Positions 1 to 9,865 are shown, numbered from the stretch's first letter. The stretch is 64,000 bases of DNA from Desulfuromusa kysingii (GCF_900107645.1 NZ_FNQN01000002.1:124001-188000), one strand, 5' to 3'. The notes: a model not told the origin generated them from the letters alone. Made by a program: numbers and translations.

Positions 1-493
1 TGAAGCCCATATCAAACATGCGATCAGCCTCGTCGATCACCAAAGCCTCAACGCGGTGCATGGAAAACACCTTCTGCTTGGCATAATCGATCAGGCGGCC
101 CGGGGTCGCGACAATAATATCGACGCCGTCTTTGAGGGCCTGACGTTGCTTTTCGTAATCAACTCCCCCAAAGATAGGTTGGACTTTGAGGCCTGTATGC
201 CGGCCAAGCAGCTCAGCGTCCTTGCAGATCTGGACGACAAGTTCACGCGTCGGAGCCATCACCAAAGCACGGGGATTATGACTGGTACTGTTCTGGTTCT
301 CAAGCAAACGGCAAAAAAGGGAGACCAGAAAGGCCGCGGTTTTCCCCGTACCTGTCTGCGCCTGAGCTGCGACATCTTTGCCCGCCAAGGCCAGCGGGAT
401 TGACTCTTCCTGGACGGGAGTCAGAGATTCGAACCCCGTATCGTTGATCCCTTGTTGGACCACATCCGGAAGATTTAACTCGGTAAATTTCAT
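1..493 (-). CDS. DEAD-box ATP-dependent RNA helicase, N-terminal part (truncated by window edge)
   Basis: The first 164 codons of an RNA-unwinding ATPase of the RhlE/DeaD type. Visible in order are a Q-motif region ([14 protein letters not shown]), motif I AQTGTGKT, motif Ia PTRELVVQ, the GG region, motif Ib TPGRL and motif II DEAD, followed by RMFDMGF at the edge. The C-terminal RecA domain lies outside the window. Its ATG sits inside an ATGA overlap with the trpB stop, so translation is probably coupled to the trp operon. Bacterial helicases of this family usually act in ribosome assembly or mRNA turnover; the specific RNA target cannot be read from the sequence. Confidence 0.95.
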   Translation of the reverse strand, partial: MKFTELNLPDVVQQGINDTGFESLTPVQEESIPLALAGKDVAAQAQTGTGKTAAFLVSLFCRLLENQNSTSHNPRALVMAPTRELVVQICKDAELLGRHTGLKVQPIFGGVDYEKQRQALKDGVDIIVATPGRLIDYAKQKVFSMHRVEALVIDEADRMFDMGF

Positions 494-1689
494 AACAACT
501 CAACTCCTGAAGATTCTGCAACTGTATGAATATCTTTATCCCCACGTCCCGACAAGTTAACTAAGATAATCTTATCGGCTCCTAGAGTTGGTGCAAGTTT
601 TATCACCTGGGCTATGGCATGAGCACTTTCAAGTGCCGGGATGATCCCTTCCAGACGAGTCAATTGATGAAAAGCATGTAACGCTTCATCGTCAGTAACT
701 GATACGTATTGTGCCCTTTCAATGTCGTTCAAATGAGCATGCTCTGGACCGACCCCTGGGTAATCAAGGCCAGCAGAAATGGAATGGGCATGTTGGATCT
801 GGCCGTCATCGTCCTGCAATAGATAAGTTTTATTCCCATGCAGAACCCCCGGAGACCCCGCTGAGATTGAAGCAGCATGCTTACCTGTTGCCACACCAAA
901 CCCGGCCGCTTCCACCCCGAGAAGTTGGACGGAAAGATCGTCAATAAAGGGATAGAACAATCCCATGGCATTAGACCCTCCACCAATACAAGCTACCGCC
1001 ACATCAGGCAAGCAACCTTCAGCTTCCTGCAACTGCTGTTTGGCTTCGATACCGATAACCGATTGAAAATCACGCACCAGCAAAGGATAAGGATGGGGGC
1101 CGGCAACCGTCCCAATCACATAAAAAGTGTCTCGGACATGGGTCACCCAATGGCGCAAGGCATCGTTCATAGCGTCTTTTAGGGTCGCTGTTCCACTGGT
1201 GACTTCGATGACTTTTGCCCCAAGAAGTTTCATCCGGTAGACATTCAATGACTGCCGGCGGATATCTTCCTTGCCCATGAAGACTTCGCACTCCATCCCA
1301 AACAGCGCAGCAACAGTCGCTGTCGCGACACCGTGTTGACCGGCACCGGTTTCAGCAATAACCTTCTTCTTCCCCATCCGCCGCGCCAGCAGAATCTGCC
1401 CCACAGTGTTATTAACCTTGTGGGCCCCAGTATGATTCAAATCTTCCCGCTTGAGATAAATTTTCGCTCCGCCTAATTCGTTGGTAAGCCGTTCGGCAAA
1501 ATAGAGTGGACTTGGGCGACCGACATAATGCTTTAAATAGTAATCAATCTCCCGCTGAAACTCAGGATCTTGTCTCGCTTCAGCGTAAGCCTGCTCCAAC
1601 TCCAGCAATGCCGGCATCAGGGTTTCTGCAACATAACGCCCACCGTACTGACCAAAATGACCACGCTCATCGGGATATTGATAATTCAT
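490..1689 (-). CDS. trpB: tryptophan synthase beta chain
   Basis: PLP enzyme that condenses indole with L-serine to give tryptophan. At 399 aa it has the length of the classical TrpB1 form and begins with the typical N-terminus ([19 protein letters not shown]). The PLP lysine is in HTGAHKVNN (Lys91), and the phosphate-binding loop GGGSNAMG is present. The start overlaps the trpF stop as ATGA, and the stop overlaps the helicase start as ATGA. TrpB1 normally works as a complex with TrpA, which is usually the next gene; here it is replaced by the helicase, so trpA must lie elsewhere or be absent. Confidence 0.98.
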   Translation of the reverse strand: MNYQYPDERGHFGQYGGRYVAETLMPALLELEQAYAEARQDPEFQREIDYYLKHYVGRPSPLYFAERLTNELGGAKIYLKREDLNHTGAHKVNNTVGQILLARRMGKKKVIAETGAGQHGVATATVAALFGMECEVFMGKEDIRRQSLNVYRMKLLGAKVIEVTSGTATLKDAMNDALRHWVTHVRDTFYVIGTVAGPHPYPLLVRDFQSVIGIEAKQQLQEAEGCLPDVAVACIGGGSNAMGLFYPFIDDLSVQLLGVEAAGFGVATGKHAASISAGSPGVLHGNKTYLLQDDDGQIQHAHSISAGLDYPGVGPEHAHLNDIERAQYVSVTDDEALHAFHQLTRLEGIIPALESAHAIAQVIKLAPTLGADKIILVNLSGRGDKDIHTVAESSGVELL

Positions 1690-2303
1690 ACTTCTCTCAC
1701 TTGTTGAATAAATTTATGAACCTTATCGGGATCTTTGTAGCCGGGGCGCTTTTCCACGCCACTCGAGACATCGACAGCGTAAGGGTGGACCACCCTGATA
1801 GCCTCTGCGACATTTGCGGGAGTTAACCCGCCAGCTAAAATCAGCGGGCTCCCTCCGGTCAGCTGTTTTGCTAGTTGCCAGTCGAAGCTCTCGCCGCTAC
1901 CACCATAATGCTTTTCGCTCCAAGCATCCAGAAGCAATGCTGAGACCTTAAATTTTTCTACCCCCGCGAGAGAATCGGCACCCCGAACACGGACAGCCTT
2001 AATAACAGGATATGGGGCCAAGACACAGGCTTCAGCGGTTTCATCACCATGCAGTTGGACAACACCCAACCCTGCAGTTTGCATAACCTGCAGGATTGTT
2101 GCGGAGCTGGCATTGACAAACAGACCAACAGTGGTCACAAAGGGGGGCAAAGCGGAGGTAATATCTTTCGCCTTCTCAGGACTGATATAACGTGGACTGT
2201 TTGGATAAAAAACAAATCCGAGAGCATCCGCACCAGCGGCAACAGCGGAAAGAGCATCTTCAAGGTTGGTAATTCCGCAAATCTTAACTCGGGTGATCGC
2301 CAT
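1686..2303 (-). CDS. trpF: phosphoribosylanthranilate isomerase
   Basis: Third step of tryptophan synthesis, isomerising phosphoribosylanthranilate to CdRP. A 205-aa single TIM barrel of normal length. The signature KICGIT is at residues 7-12 with its catalytic cysteine, and the phosphate-binding end [12 protein letters not shown] is followed by VDVSSGVE, where the family usually has its C-terminal phosphate loop. It is separated from trpC by 5 bases and overlaps trpB by 4, consistent with one polycistronic message. TrpF and TrpC are separate proteins here, unlike the fused enterobacterial form. Confidence 0.98.
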   Translation of the reverse strand: MAITRVKICGITNLEDALSAVAAGADALGFVFYPNSPRYISPEKAKDITSALPPFVTTVGLFVNASSATILQVMQTAGLGVVQLHGDETAEACVLAPYPVIKAVRVRGADSLAGVEKFKVSALLLDAWSEKHYGGSGESFDWQLAKQLTGGSPLILAGGLTPANVAEAIRVVHPYAVDVSSGVEKRPGYKDPDKVHKFIQQVREV

Positions 2304-2308
2304 AGACC

Positions 2309-3094
2309 CTATGCTTTTCCTAACAATGAACGTAATTTTGCTTCGATATCTTTTTCCCGCATGAGACTTTCACCGATTAAAAAAGCTCCGGCTCCAGACC
2401 GCTGCAGACGTTCGATATCCGCCCGGTTATGAATGCCACTTTCAGCCACCGCTACCTGTTGGCGCGGAATTTTCCCGGCGAGGCTTTCGGTCACCCCCAA
2501 ATCCGTTACAAAGTTTTTCAGGTTGCGATTATTAATGCCGATCAAATCAACAGGCAACTGCAGTGCCCGCTCCAGCTCAGCGCCATTATGCACCTCTAGC
2601 AGAGTATCGAGTTCCAGCTCAGTCGCCAGTTCTGCCAACTCCAACAGCCGTCCATCATCCAGAGCTGCGGCGATCAGAAGGATCGCATCGGCACCAGCGA
2701 CTCGGGCCTGATAAATTTGATAGGGATCGACAATGAAGTCTTTACGCAACAGAGGGAGATCAACCTGTCTCCGGATCATACCTAGATAATCCAGCGAACC
2801 GTAGAAATATTCGAAATCAGTTAAAACGGAGAGGCAGCTGGCTCCAGAGCGTTCATAACTTCGAGCGATGTCAACGGGATCAAAATCTTCACGGATAATC
2901 CCTTTTGACGGAGAACCCTTTTTTACCTCAGCGATAACCGCCGTCCCCGACAATGACGATTGTCGCAAATGCCTGGCGAAGCCGCGCACTGGATCGACGG
3001 TGGCTAACTTTTTTTTCAATTCTCGCAGTGGTTGACGGAGCCGATCAGCAGCGATTTCGACACGCTTAGTCTGGAGGATTTGGTCAAGAATCAT
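2309..3094 (-). CDS. trpC: indole-3-glycerol phosphate synthase
   Basis: Closes the indole ring of CdRP to give indole-3-glycerol phosphate. A 261-aa TIM barrel. The conserved catalytic segment [13 protein letters not shown], the [12 protein letters not shown] lysine strand and the glutamate strand [10 protein letters not shown] are present, followed by GINNRNL and a phosphate-binding FLIGESLM. The start codon lies in a 4-base overlap with the end of trpD, implying coupled translation. Length and motifs are all as expected for a monofunctional TrpC. Confidence 0.98.
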   Translation of the reverse strand: MILDQILQTKRVEIAADRLRQPLRELKKKLATVDPVRGFARHLRQSSLSGTAVIAEVKKGSPSKGIIREDFDPVDIARSYERSGASCLSVLTDFEYFYGSLDYLGMIRRQVDLPLLRKDFIVDPYQIYQARVAGADAILLIAAALDDGRLLELAELATELELDTLLEVHNGAELERALQLPVDLIGINNRNLKNFVTDLGVTESLAGKIPRQQVAVAESGIHNRADIERLQRSGAGAFLIGESLMREKDIEAKLRSLLGKA

Positions 3095-4140
3095 TGGTTG
3101 GTTATCCGTATCAAAGCGTCAAGAGTTGCCTTGGCACGACCCGTCTCAATCGCCTGTCGAGCTTTTTCGATTCCGGCATCAATATCCGTCGACAAACCAG
3201 AGGCAACCAAGGCATAAGCACTATTGAGCAGAACGATATCGAGTGTTGGCCCCGGTTTGCCCGAGAGGACGGCGTTAACAATTTCTGCATTCTGATCGGC
3301 GTCTCCTCCCTGAAGATCTTCCAGACGGCATCGTTTAAAACCAAATTGCTCAGGCTCAACGGTTTGCACTTCAATGCTATGACCACTAATTGCGGCCACC
3401 AAAGTGGCACCGGTCAGAGTGATCTCATCCATCCCATCGACACCATGAACAACAAAACCACGCCGACAGCCTAGATTTAACAGCACCTGTGCCAGAGGCT
3501 CAACCAGATCTCGACTGAACACCCCTAAAACCTGACGATCAGCGCCAGCAGGATTGGTCAGTGGACCAAGGATATTGAAGATTGTGCGAATGCCGATTTC
3601 CCGCCGTGGTCCGATCGCATACTTCATCGCGCCATGAAGAGCAGGAGCAAACAAGAAACCGACTCCCGTCTTTTCAATGGATTCGGTCACCTGTTCCGGT
3701 GAGATATCGAGCTTCACACCAAGCTTCTCTAAGACATCTGCGCTACCGCAGGAAGAAGAGACACTGCGATTACCGTGCTTGGCAACCTTCGCGCCGCACG
3801 CAGCAACGACAATAGCAACCGTTGTGGAGATGTTGAAGCTTTTGGTGCCGCTGCCTCCGGTGCCACAAGTATCGAGGATCGTCTCCCGATCAACATTAAT
3901 ATCATCGCGATCAATATCAAGCACATCACCAACCTGGATGGGTGTCGCGCGTGCCCGCATAACCTTTGCCGCACCAACAATTTCGGGGATCGTCTCCCCC
4001 TTCATCCGCAGCGCAGTAACAAATGCGCCAATTTGTGCTGCAGTCGCCTCACCACCCATGATCTGATTCATGGCATCGATCATTTCCGGTTCGCTCAAAT
4101 TTTGCCGTTCAACTAATTTTGCTATCGCCTCTTTAATCAT
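3091..4140 (-). CDS. trpD: anthranilate phosphoribosyltransferase
   Basis: Transfers phosphoribose from PRPP to anthranilate. The 349-aa protein has the helical N-terminal domain of the nucleoside phosphorylase class III fold, then the PRPP-binding [14 protein letters not shown] (GTGG about residues 93-96), [18 protein letters not shown], and the [15 protein letters not shown] and HGVDGMDEI segments. It lies 4 bases after trpG and overlaps trpC. TrpD here is not fused to the glutamine amidotransferase TrpG, unlike in E. coli. Confidence 0.98.
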   Translation of the reverse strand: MIKEAIAKLVERQNLSEPEMIDAMNQIMGGEATAAQIGAFVTALRMKGETIPEIVGAAKVMRARATPIQVGDVLDIDRDDINVDRETILDTCGTGGSGTKSFNISTTVAIVVAACGAKVAKHGNRSVSSSCGSADVLEKLGVKLDISPEQVTESIEKTGVGFLFAPALHGAMKYAIGPRREIGIRTIFNILGPLTNPAGADRQVLGVFSRDLVEPLAQVLLNLGCRRGFVVHGVDGMDEITLTGATLVAAISGHSIEVQTVEPEQFGFKRCRLEDLQGGDADQNAEIVNAVLSGKPGPTLDIVLLNSAYALVASGLSTDIDAGIEKARQAIETGRAKATLDALIRITNQ

Positions 4141-4144
4141 CGCC

Positions 4145-4723
4145 TCAAACTCCTGATCGGGTCATCGTGAGAAAATTATTCAACAGATCCATCCCCACCG
4201 TGGTCAAAATTGATTCAGGATGAAATTGTACCCCCCAAACCGGCAAATTTTGATGTTGCAGGCCCATAATTTCTCCCTCCGCAGTCCACGCGGTCACCTG
4301 TAAAACAGCAGGGAAGCTCTCCCGTTCCGCAATTAAAGAGTGGTAACGGGTCGCAGTAAAGGGGTTCGGAAGCCCCTGATAAAGACCACGACCATCATGT
4401 TCAATAGGGCTGGTCTTCCCATGCATTAACCGATCTGCTCGCACCACTTTGCCGCCAAAAGCTTCAGTGATCGCCTGATGTCCCAGACAGATACCCAGAA
4501 GCGGGATTTTGCCAGCAAACCGCTGGATCGCTGCAACTGAAATCCCCGCCTCGTTTGGCGTACATGGTCCAGGAGAGATGACCAATCGCTCTGGAGCCAG
4601 AGTTTCAATGTCATCCACAGTCAACTTATCGTTTCTGATCACTTCAACCTCTTCACCAAGCTCAAGAAAGTATTGAACTAAATTATAGGTAAAAGAATCA
4701 TAGTTATCGATCATTAACAACAT
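4145..4723 (-). CDS. trpG: anthranilate synthase component II (glutamine amidotransferase)
   Basis: Supplies ammonia from glutamine to TrpE. A 192-aa class I amidotransferase with the nucleophile in GICLGHQ (Cys79) and the His/Glu pair in FHPES (His168, Glu170). The N-terminus [19 protein letters not shown] is typical of the TrpG/PabA family. Members of this family often serve both anthranilate and aminodeoxychorismate synthase; its place between trpE and trpD argues for the tryptophan role, but a shared role in folate synthesis cannot be excluded. Confidence 0.97.
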   Translation of the reverse strand: MLLMIDNYDSFTYNLVQYFLELGEEVEVIRNDKLTVDDIETLAPERLVISPGPCTPNEAGISVAAIQRFAGKIPLLGICLGHQAITEAFGGKVVRADRLMHGKTSPIEHDGRGLYQGLPNPFTATRYHSLIAERESFPAVLQVTAWTAEGEIMGLQHQNLPVWGVQFHPESILTTVGMDLLNNFLTMTRSGV

Positions 4724-4735
4724 GGTCCGAGTGTC

Positions 4736-6217
4736 CTATATGAGGCCGCGGTTTGCCATCTCAATGGCACGTCTGGCACCACGGGCTTTATTTAAGGTTT
4801 CCTGGTACTCCATCTCCGGGTCACTATCAGCGACAATCCCGGCACCAGCTTGCAGATAAAGCATATCCTTCTCAATCTGTAGCGTTCGAATCGCAATAGC
4901 CAGATCCATATTACCACTAAAGGAAAAGTAACCGACAGCCCCGCCATAAACTTCACGCCGGGCAGGTTCCAGCTCATCGATGATTTCCATCGCTCTGATT
5001 TTAGGTGACCCTGAGAGGGTTCCAGCAGGAAATGCCGCCCTAAAAACATCGAAGCAATCAAGATCGGGGCGTAATTGCCCACGCACGTTAGAGACAATAT
5101 GCATGACGTGAGAATAGCGCTCAACCACCATCAACTCACTCACCTCAACCGTTCCGCCAACAGCAACCCGACCAACATCGTTGCGCCCCAAGTCAACCAG
5201 CATAATATGTTCAGCACGCTCCTTGGGATCACCAAGCAATTGTTGCTCCAGAGCCAGGTCCTCTGCCGCCGTCTCCCCGCGAGGTAGAGTTCCGGCGATA
5301 GGCCGAACATCGACTTGACGTCCCTCTTTACGCACCAGGACTTCAGGTGATGCGCCGACAACAATCGATTCTCCAAAGCGAAGAAAGAACATATAAGGGG
5401 AAGGATTGATGGTCCGCAGTGCACGATAGATATCAAAGGGATCACTCTGTAGCTTTCCGGAAAACCGTTGTGAAATGACAACCTGAAAAATATCTCCGGC
5501 GCGGATATAATCTTTACATCGCTCAACGGCCCGCTTGAAGTTTTCTTTGCTGAAATTGGTCTCAAGCTCCTGACACCCATCGCCATTATGGTTTTCGTCT
5601 GCGGGCTGCAACGGGCGTCGCAACAGGGTTAACATGTGCTCAATCTGCTGCTGCGCACGCTGGTATGCTGTAGTAGCATCCTCATGTTCCGGCAGGTGAA
5701 CATTGTAGACCAACTTCATTTTCTGACGCATATTGTCAAAAATCAACAGTCGCTCAGTGAACATAAAACAAGCGTCCCAGCCATCTATCTGACGTGGGTT
5801 GTTATCGGGAAGATCTTCAACAAAACGGACCATATCATAACCAAGATAACCAACCGCACCGCCGAAGAAACGCGGCAACCCATCCAACTCAACAGGTTGA
5901 TAAACAGCCATCAGGTCTCGGAGCTTATTCAGCGGATCATCGACTTGGCCTGATTCCTCAAGCCGTCCTTCATAGCGAACCTCATAGTACTGATCCCGGC
6001 AACGAAACACCCGCGCCGGTCCAGTCCCGAGAAAAGAGTAGCGAGCCCACTTTTCGCCCCCTTCAATGGATTCGAGTAAAAATGCGGTCTGTCCGTCATC
6101 TATCTTACGAAATGCAGAAACAGGGGTCTCCATATCCGCTAAAATTTCACGGTATACAGGGATAAGATTGCCTTGCTTTGCTAACTGACAAAAGTCCGCT
6201 TGAGATGGGAAACACAT
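4736..6217 (-). CDS. trpE: anthranilate synthase component I
   Basis: Converts chorismate to anthranilate using ammonia from TrpG; committed step and first gene of the operon. The 493-aa protein has the N-terminal regulatory domain with the tryptophan-binding LLES motif at residues 47-50, suggesting feedback inhibition, and the C-terminal chorismate domain with GxSPE (GASPEVLVRK), PIAGTLPRG, HIMLVDLGRNDVGRV, GTLSGSPKIRAMEII and the final AGAGIVADSDPE. The ATG follows AAAGG at a rather long spacing; the start is supported by family-like N-terminal sequence (GNLIPVYREILADMETPVSAF). Confidence 0.97.
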   Translation of the reverse strand: MCFPSQADFCQLAKQGNLIPVYREILADMETPVSAFRKIDDGQTAFLLESIEGGEKWARYSFLGTGPARVFRCRDQYYEVRYEGRLEESGQVDDPLNKLRDLMAVYQPVELDGLPRFFGGAVGYLGYDMVRFVEDLPDNNPRQIDGWDACFMFTERLLIFDNMRQKMKLVYNVHLPEHEDATTAYQRAQQQIEHMLTLLRRPLQPADENHNGDGCQELETNFSKENFKRAVERCKDYIRAGDIFQVVISQRFSGKLQSDPFDIYRALRTINPSPYMFFLRFGESIVVGASPEVLVRKEGRQVDVRPIAGTLPRGETAAEDLALEQQLLGDPKERAEHIMLVDLGRNDVGRVAVGGTVEVSELMVVERYSHVMHIVSNVRGQLRPDLDCFDVFRAAFPAGTLSGSPKIRAMEIIDELEPARREVYGGAVGYFSFSGNMDLAIAIRTLQIEKDMLYLQAGAGIVADSDPEMEYQETLNKARGARRAIEMANRGLI

Positions 6218-6244
6218 AGGAATTATAAACCTTTGTAAAAGTGA

Positions 6245-6272
6245 ATTCTCTTAACACTATCGCACAAGTCAA
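6245..6272 (-). promoter_or_regulatory. Candidate sigma-70 promoter of trpE operon
   Basis: Reading on the minus strand, TTGACT is followed after 16 bases by GAGAAT. Transcription would start about 20 bases before the trpE ATG, leaving no room for an attenuator. A second TTGACT overlaps 5 bases upstream. Match is moderate. Confidence 0.4.
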
Positions 6273-6704
6273 GTCAAGTTCAGCTGCAGCCTCAAACGGC
6301 ATCGAACAACAGAATTGCCCCCCCCCCACAGCACCGCTTCCTGAAAAATGATTGTGGCCTAAATCAGCACAAAACCGCCTTAACAAAGAAATAGAACGAT
6401 ATTTGATAAAAATGTACAGTCAGTATTTCTGACAATCTTTTTACCAGCGCATAAAAGTTGAATAACCCTAGATAAAACCTTATTTTTTTTCATAGCAACA
6501 AGACAAATCCAAAAAAAAACGTCCTTGCCTAACAAAACATGGCATCTAAACTTTTTTTTAAACACTGTTATACTAATTTAAAGCAAACATGCTCTCAGGG
6601 TTTTATTATTTATTTTTAGTATGTTAGACGATTAACTAGCAAGGATCACCCCTGCTACAGAGCCACTGAATCCTCCAGTGGTAGCCCAATAACAAAAAAG
6701 CGTA

Positions 6705-6733
6705 TTGACATGTTTATAACAGCGTATTATTGT
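6705..6733 (+). promoter_or_regulatory. Candidate promoter of IclR gene with flanking direct repeats
   Basis: A perfect -35 TTGACA (6705-6710) and, after 17 bases, TATTGT as a -10. The octamer AGCGTATT occurs at 6699-6706 and again at 6721-6728, 22 bases apart (two helical turns), overlapping both promoter elements. This is a plausible autoregulatory operator for the IclR protein encoded downstream. Confidence 0.4.
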
Positions 6734-6815
6734 TTCAACATCCTAAATTAATTAAAGGTTAAAAGTTGCTAAAATGAATCTCCTGTTTACAATTGACTAA
6801 AAGGTGCCGGACTAG

Positions 6816-7574
6816 ATGCCAGGTCGAGCAAAAGACTCCTATAACATCAGATCCGTAGAAAATGCCCTGCATCTTCTCGAAGCTCTGGCAGACGAGGAGA
6901 GCGGTTGCAGTCTGGCACAACTGAGTCAGCGTCTGGACATGACTAAGGCCAGCCTGTTCAGAATGATGGCAACATTCGAAAATCACGGGTATGTCCAGCG
7001 CGGTAGCTCTACAGGAGAATACGAGCTTGGGCTGTCAGCATTTGAAGTCAGCCAGAAGCTGCTCTCCAAAATGTCCCTGCTGCGCAAAGCGAAACCCGCA
7101 ATGGCACAACTGGTACGACGGTGTAATGAAACAGCGTACCTTGTCATCCAGAGAGATAACGAAGCGCTGTTCTTAGAGATGCTGGACAGTGCTCAGAAAG
7201 TTAAAGTAATACCGCTGACCAACCAGCGCTTCCCCTTACAACAATGTGCCGCCGGGAAAATTATCCTGGCGTTTAATGAAGCATACGCCCCACGAACAAC
7301 AGACCATCCTGAACTACTAGCTGAGATTAGCCGCTGCCGCAAGCAGGGCTACTGCATCGATAACAACGGTGTTGGTGAAGGGAGTACATGCATGGCTGTT
7401 CCGTTATTTAAGTCAGACAAAATCCTTGCTGGCTGTCTCACGCTGATCGCACCAAGCTTCCGCACCGATGAAAGTCGAATTAACAGAGAGTTGTTGCCAG
7501 CCCTAAAGGCAACAGGGGAAATGATTTCAGCACAACTGGGCTACAACGTTTACGCCCCCAGAAGCATCCCATGA
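6816..7574 (+). CDS. IclR-family transcriptional regulator
   Basis: A 252-aa DNA-binding regulator. The N-terminal winged helix-turn-helix (about residues 11-70) includes SLAQLSQRLDMTKASLFRMM, and the C-terminal IclR effector domain (about 80-245) includes LQQCAAGKIILAF and CMAVPLFKSDKILAGCLTLI. IclR proteins usually sense small organic acids and control neighbouring catabolic or transport genes. The symporter genes start 208 bases downstream on the same strand, so regulation of acetate-type uptake is a reasonable inference. The ligand is unknown. The start ATG has only a weak ribosome site (AAAAGGTG), giving slight uncertainty about the first residues. Confidence 0.92.
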   Translation: MPGRAKDSYNIRSVENALHLLEALADEESGCSLAQLSQRLDMTKASLFRMMATFENHGYVQRGSSTGEYELGLSAFEVSQKLLSKMSLLRKAKPAMAQLVRRCNETAYLVIQRDNEALFLEMLDSAQKVKVIPLTNQRFPLQQCAAGKIILAFNEAYAPRTTDHPELLAEISRCRKQGYCIDNNGVGEGSTCMAVPLFKSDKILAGCLTLIAPSFRTDESRINRELLPALKATGEMISAQLGYNVYAPRSIP

Positions 7575-7781
7575 ATATGCATTAAATAGCGAAAGTCAAA
7601 AGGTCGGGTGGCCATCTAACACCACTCTTTTATGTATAGAAAAATAAACAGATAGGTTTCTTTTGAAAGGAGGAAAACGAAGAAGACAGCAAGATTCTGA
7701 ACAGAAAGCGAAGCATAAAGCTCATCATTTCAATCTTAACTTCAGGGAGTAACATTCATCTTTTTGTGAGGAGGATTTTTT

Positions 7782-8039
7782 ATGACGGACAACAGTAGTA
7801 TCGCGTATTGGAAAGAAACATTGGCTCTGGTCAGAAACATTCTGATTGTCTGGTTTCTAGTTTCTTATGGCTGTGGAATTCTATTTGCTCCAGCACTCAA
7901 CAATATTTCACTCGGCGGCTACCCACTCGGGTTCTGGTTCGCCCATCAAGGGGCTATGTATTGTTTTATCGCGATGATTTTCATCTACGCAAAAATGATG
8001 GGAAAACTCGACGAAAAATACGACGTTCACGAAGACTAG
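7782..8039 (+). CDS. Na+/solute symporter small subunit (DUF4212), copy 1
   Basis: An 85-aa two-helix membrane protein. The second helix region contains GGYPLGFWFAHQGAMYCF, matching the family that accompanies VC_2705-type sodium/solute symporters, and the C-terminus reads KMMGKLDEKYDVHED. A strong GAGGAGG ribosome site precedes the ATG. It ends 14 bases before the large subunit, so the two are surely co-translated. Such pairs occur in acetate-using delta- and gammaproteobacteria; the small subunit is thought to assist the large permease, by analogy rather than direct evidence here. Confidence 0.93.
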   Translation: MTDNSSIAYWKETLALVRNILIVWFLVSYGCGILFAPALNNISLGGYPLGFWFAHQGAMYCFIAMIFIYAKMMGKLDEKYDVHED

Positions 8040-8053
8040 GGAGGAATTAGAAT

Positions 8054-9865
8054 ATGGGATTACAAGCTATGACATATCTCGTTGTCGGGATCACCTTTGC
8101 CATCTACATCGGCATTGCAGTGTGGGCTCGCGCGGGAAGCACAAGTGAATTTTATTCTGCTGGTGGCAATGTTGGTCCAGTCGTTAACGGTATGGCAATC
8201 GGTGCTGACTGGATGTCAGCAGCGTCCTTTATCTCCATGGCCGGCCTCATCGCCAATATGGGTTTTGGTGGTGCATTATTCCTGATGGGTTGGACTGGTG
8301 GATACGTGCTGTTGGCGATGCTGCTGGCTCCGTACTTGCGCAAGTTCGGTAAGTTTACTGTACCGGCGTTCGTCTCAACCCGCTACTATTCCAAAGGTGC
8401 CAGCGTAGTCGCCGTCCTCTGTCTGCTGGCCGCATCCGGCACCTATATCATTGGCCAGATGACCGGCGTTGGGGTTGCATTTTCCCGTTTCCTGGGCGTT
8501 TCCAACTCAACAGGTATCTACATTGGTATGGGTATTGTTTTCCTGTATGCTGTTTTTGGTGGCATGAAAGGAATTACCTACACTCAGGTTGCTCAATATT
8601 GTGTTCTCATCCTTGCCTACACTGTACCTGCGATCTTTATCTCCATGCACTTGACCGGCAACCCCATCCCACAACTGGGGCTGGGTTCCGAATTTGGTCA
8701 CACCGGAGTAAGCTTGTTAAGCAAACTGGATGAAGTCGTGACCGGGCTAGGTTTCGGCAAATACACAACTCAACTTCCAGGCAGCATGCTCAATATGTTT
8801 GTCTACACGGTATCACTGATGATCGGTACTGCCGGACTCCCTCACGTTATTATGCGCTTCTTTACAGTTGCTACAGTTAAAGACGCACGTTACTCGGCAG
8901 GTTGGGCTCTGATTTTCATCGCTCTTCTTTACACCACCGCTCCGGCTGTCGCTGCTATGGCACGTTTGAACCTGCATGCAACTGTTAATACCGCAGTTCT
9001 TGAGGACAACGGGGATCTATTTGCACCGGAAAGCAGTATTGTTTACGAGACTCGCCCCGCTTGGATGAATCGTTGGGAAGTCACCGGCCTGCTGAAGTTT
9101 GAAGATAAAAATGGTGACGGCCGGGTTCAGTATTACAATGAAAATTCCAAGGATGCTGCCTTTCAAGCCAAAGTTGCAGCTGCGGGATGGAAAGGTAGCG
9201 AGCTTAAAGTCAACCAGGATATCATGGTTCTTGCAAACCCTGAAATTGCACTGCTGCCCAACTGGGTTATCGCTCTGGTTGCTGCCGGTGGTCTTGCTGC
9301 TGCCCTGTCTACTGCTGCGGGACTGCTGCTGGCAATCTCCTCGGCAATCTCTCATGACCTCTTCAAGAACATCTGGTTCAAAGATATGACTGAAAGTCAG
9401 GAACTTATGGCCGGTAAAATCGCCATGGCCTGCTCCATCGTGGTCGCTGGTTATCTGGGGCTCAACCCTCCAGGTTTTGCTGCCGGAACCGTTGCTATTG
9501 CCTTTGGCCTAGCAGCCAGCTCAATTTTCCCTTGTTTGATGATGGGTATCTTCAGCAAAACTATGAACAAAGAAGGCGCCATCGCCGGTATGTTATCAGG
9601 TCTCGGCATTACCATGCTGTATGTTTTTGCTCACAAGGGGCTCTTCTTCATCAAGGGGACAGAATTCCTTGGTCTATTTGGTGGTAAAGCGAATTTCTTC
9701 TTTGGCATTTCTCCAAATGCCTTCGGTGCCATCGGCGCGATTGTTAACTTCGCTGTTGCCTTTGCGGTCAAGAATATGACTCCACCAGTCCCAGAGCACA
9801 TCGCTCAAATGGTTGAAGATGTTCGCATTCCACGTGGCTCAAAAGCGGTTGATGGAGCCCACTGA
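8054..9865 (+). CDS. Sodium/solute symporter (acetate permease-like, VC_2705 family), copy 1
   Basis: A 603-aa SSS-family permease related to ActP, probably importing a short-chain carboxylate such as acetate with Na+. The family core is visible as ADWMSAASFISMAGLIANMG, GWTGGYVLLAMLLAPYLRK, GMKGITYTQVAQYCVL and LPNWVIALVAAGGLAAALST. Between two membrane helices lies a soluble insert (about residues 320-390) with an EF-hand-like loop DKNGDGRVQYYNE beginning at Asp351. The gene starts after GGGAGG at good spacing and is followed by a clear terminator. Substrate assignment is by family and context only. Confidence 0.93.
   Translation: MGLQAMTYLVVGITFAIYIGIAVWARAGSTSEFYSAGGNVGPVVNGMAIGADWMSAASFISMAGLIANMGFGGALFLMGWTGGYVLLAMLLAPYLRKFGKFTVPAFVSTRYYSKGASVVAVLCLLAASGTYIIGQMTGVGVAFSRFLGVSNSTGIYIGMGIVFLYAVFGGMKGITYTQVAQYCVLILAYTVPAIFISMHLTGNPIPQLGLGSEFGHTGVSLLSKLDEVVTGLGFGKYTTQLPGSMLNMFVYTVSLMIGTAGLPHVIMRFFTVATVKDARYSAGWALIFIALLYTTAPAVAAMARLNLHATVNTAVLEDNGDLFAPESSIVYETRPAWMNRWEVTGLLKFEDKNGDGRVQYYNENSKDAAFQAKVAAAGWKGSELKVNQDIMVLANPEIALLPNWVIALVAAGGLAAALSTAAGLLLAISSAISHDLFKNIWFKDMTESQELMAGKIAMACSIVVAGYLGLNPPGFAAGTVAIAFGLAASSIFPCLMMGIFSKTMNKEGAIAGMLSGLGITMLYVFAHKGLFFIKGTEFLGLFGGKANFFFGISPNAFGAIGAIVNFAVAFAVKNMTPPVPEHIAQMVEDVRIPRGSKAVDGAH

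Larger units (their letters stand above)
6218..6815. other. Divergent intergenic region between trpE and the IclR gene
   Basis: A 598-base AT-rich stretch with no convincing gene. It holds candidate promoters for the trp operon and for the IclR gene, a run of ten C at 6318-6327, a 6-bp hairpin (CCACTG/CAGTGG) at 6663-6681, and a pair of 8-base direct repeats at 6699 and 6721. Short open frames here look random in composition. I found no Trp-rich leader peptide or T-box ahead of trpE. Confidence 0.6.

Noticed and set aside
6218-6600. Possible trp attenuator or leader peptide ahead of trpE
   Set aside because: No short ORF with tandem Trp codons or terminator/antiterminator pair was found; the best promoter leaves only about 20 bases of leader.
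6663-6681. CCACTG/CAGTGG hairpin as a terminator
   Set aside because: The stem is only 6 bp with no T-run on either strand, and it lies upstream of two divergent genes.
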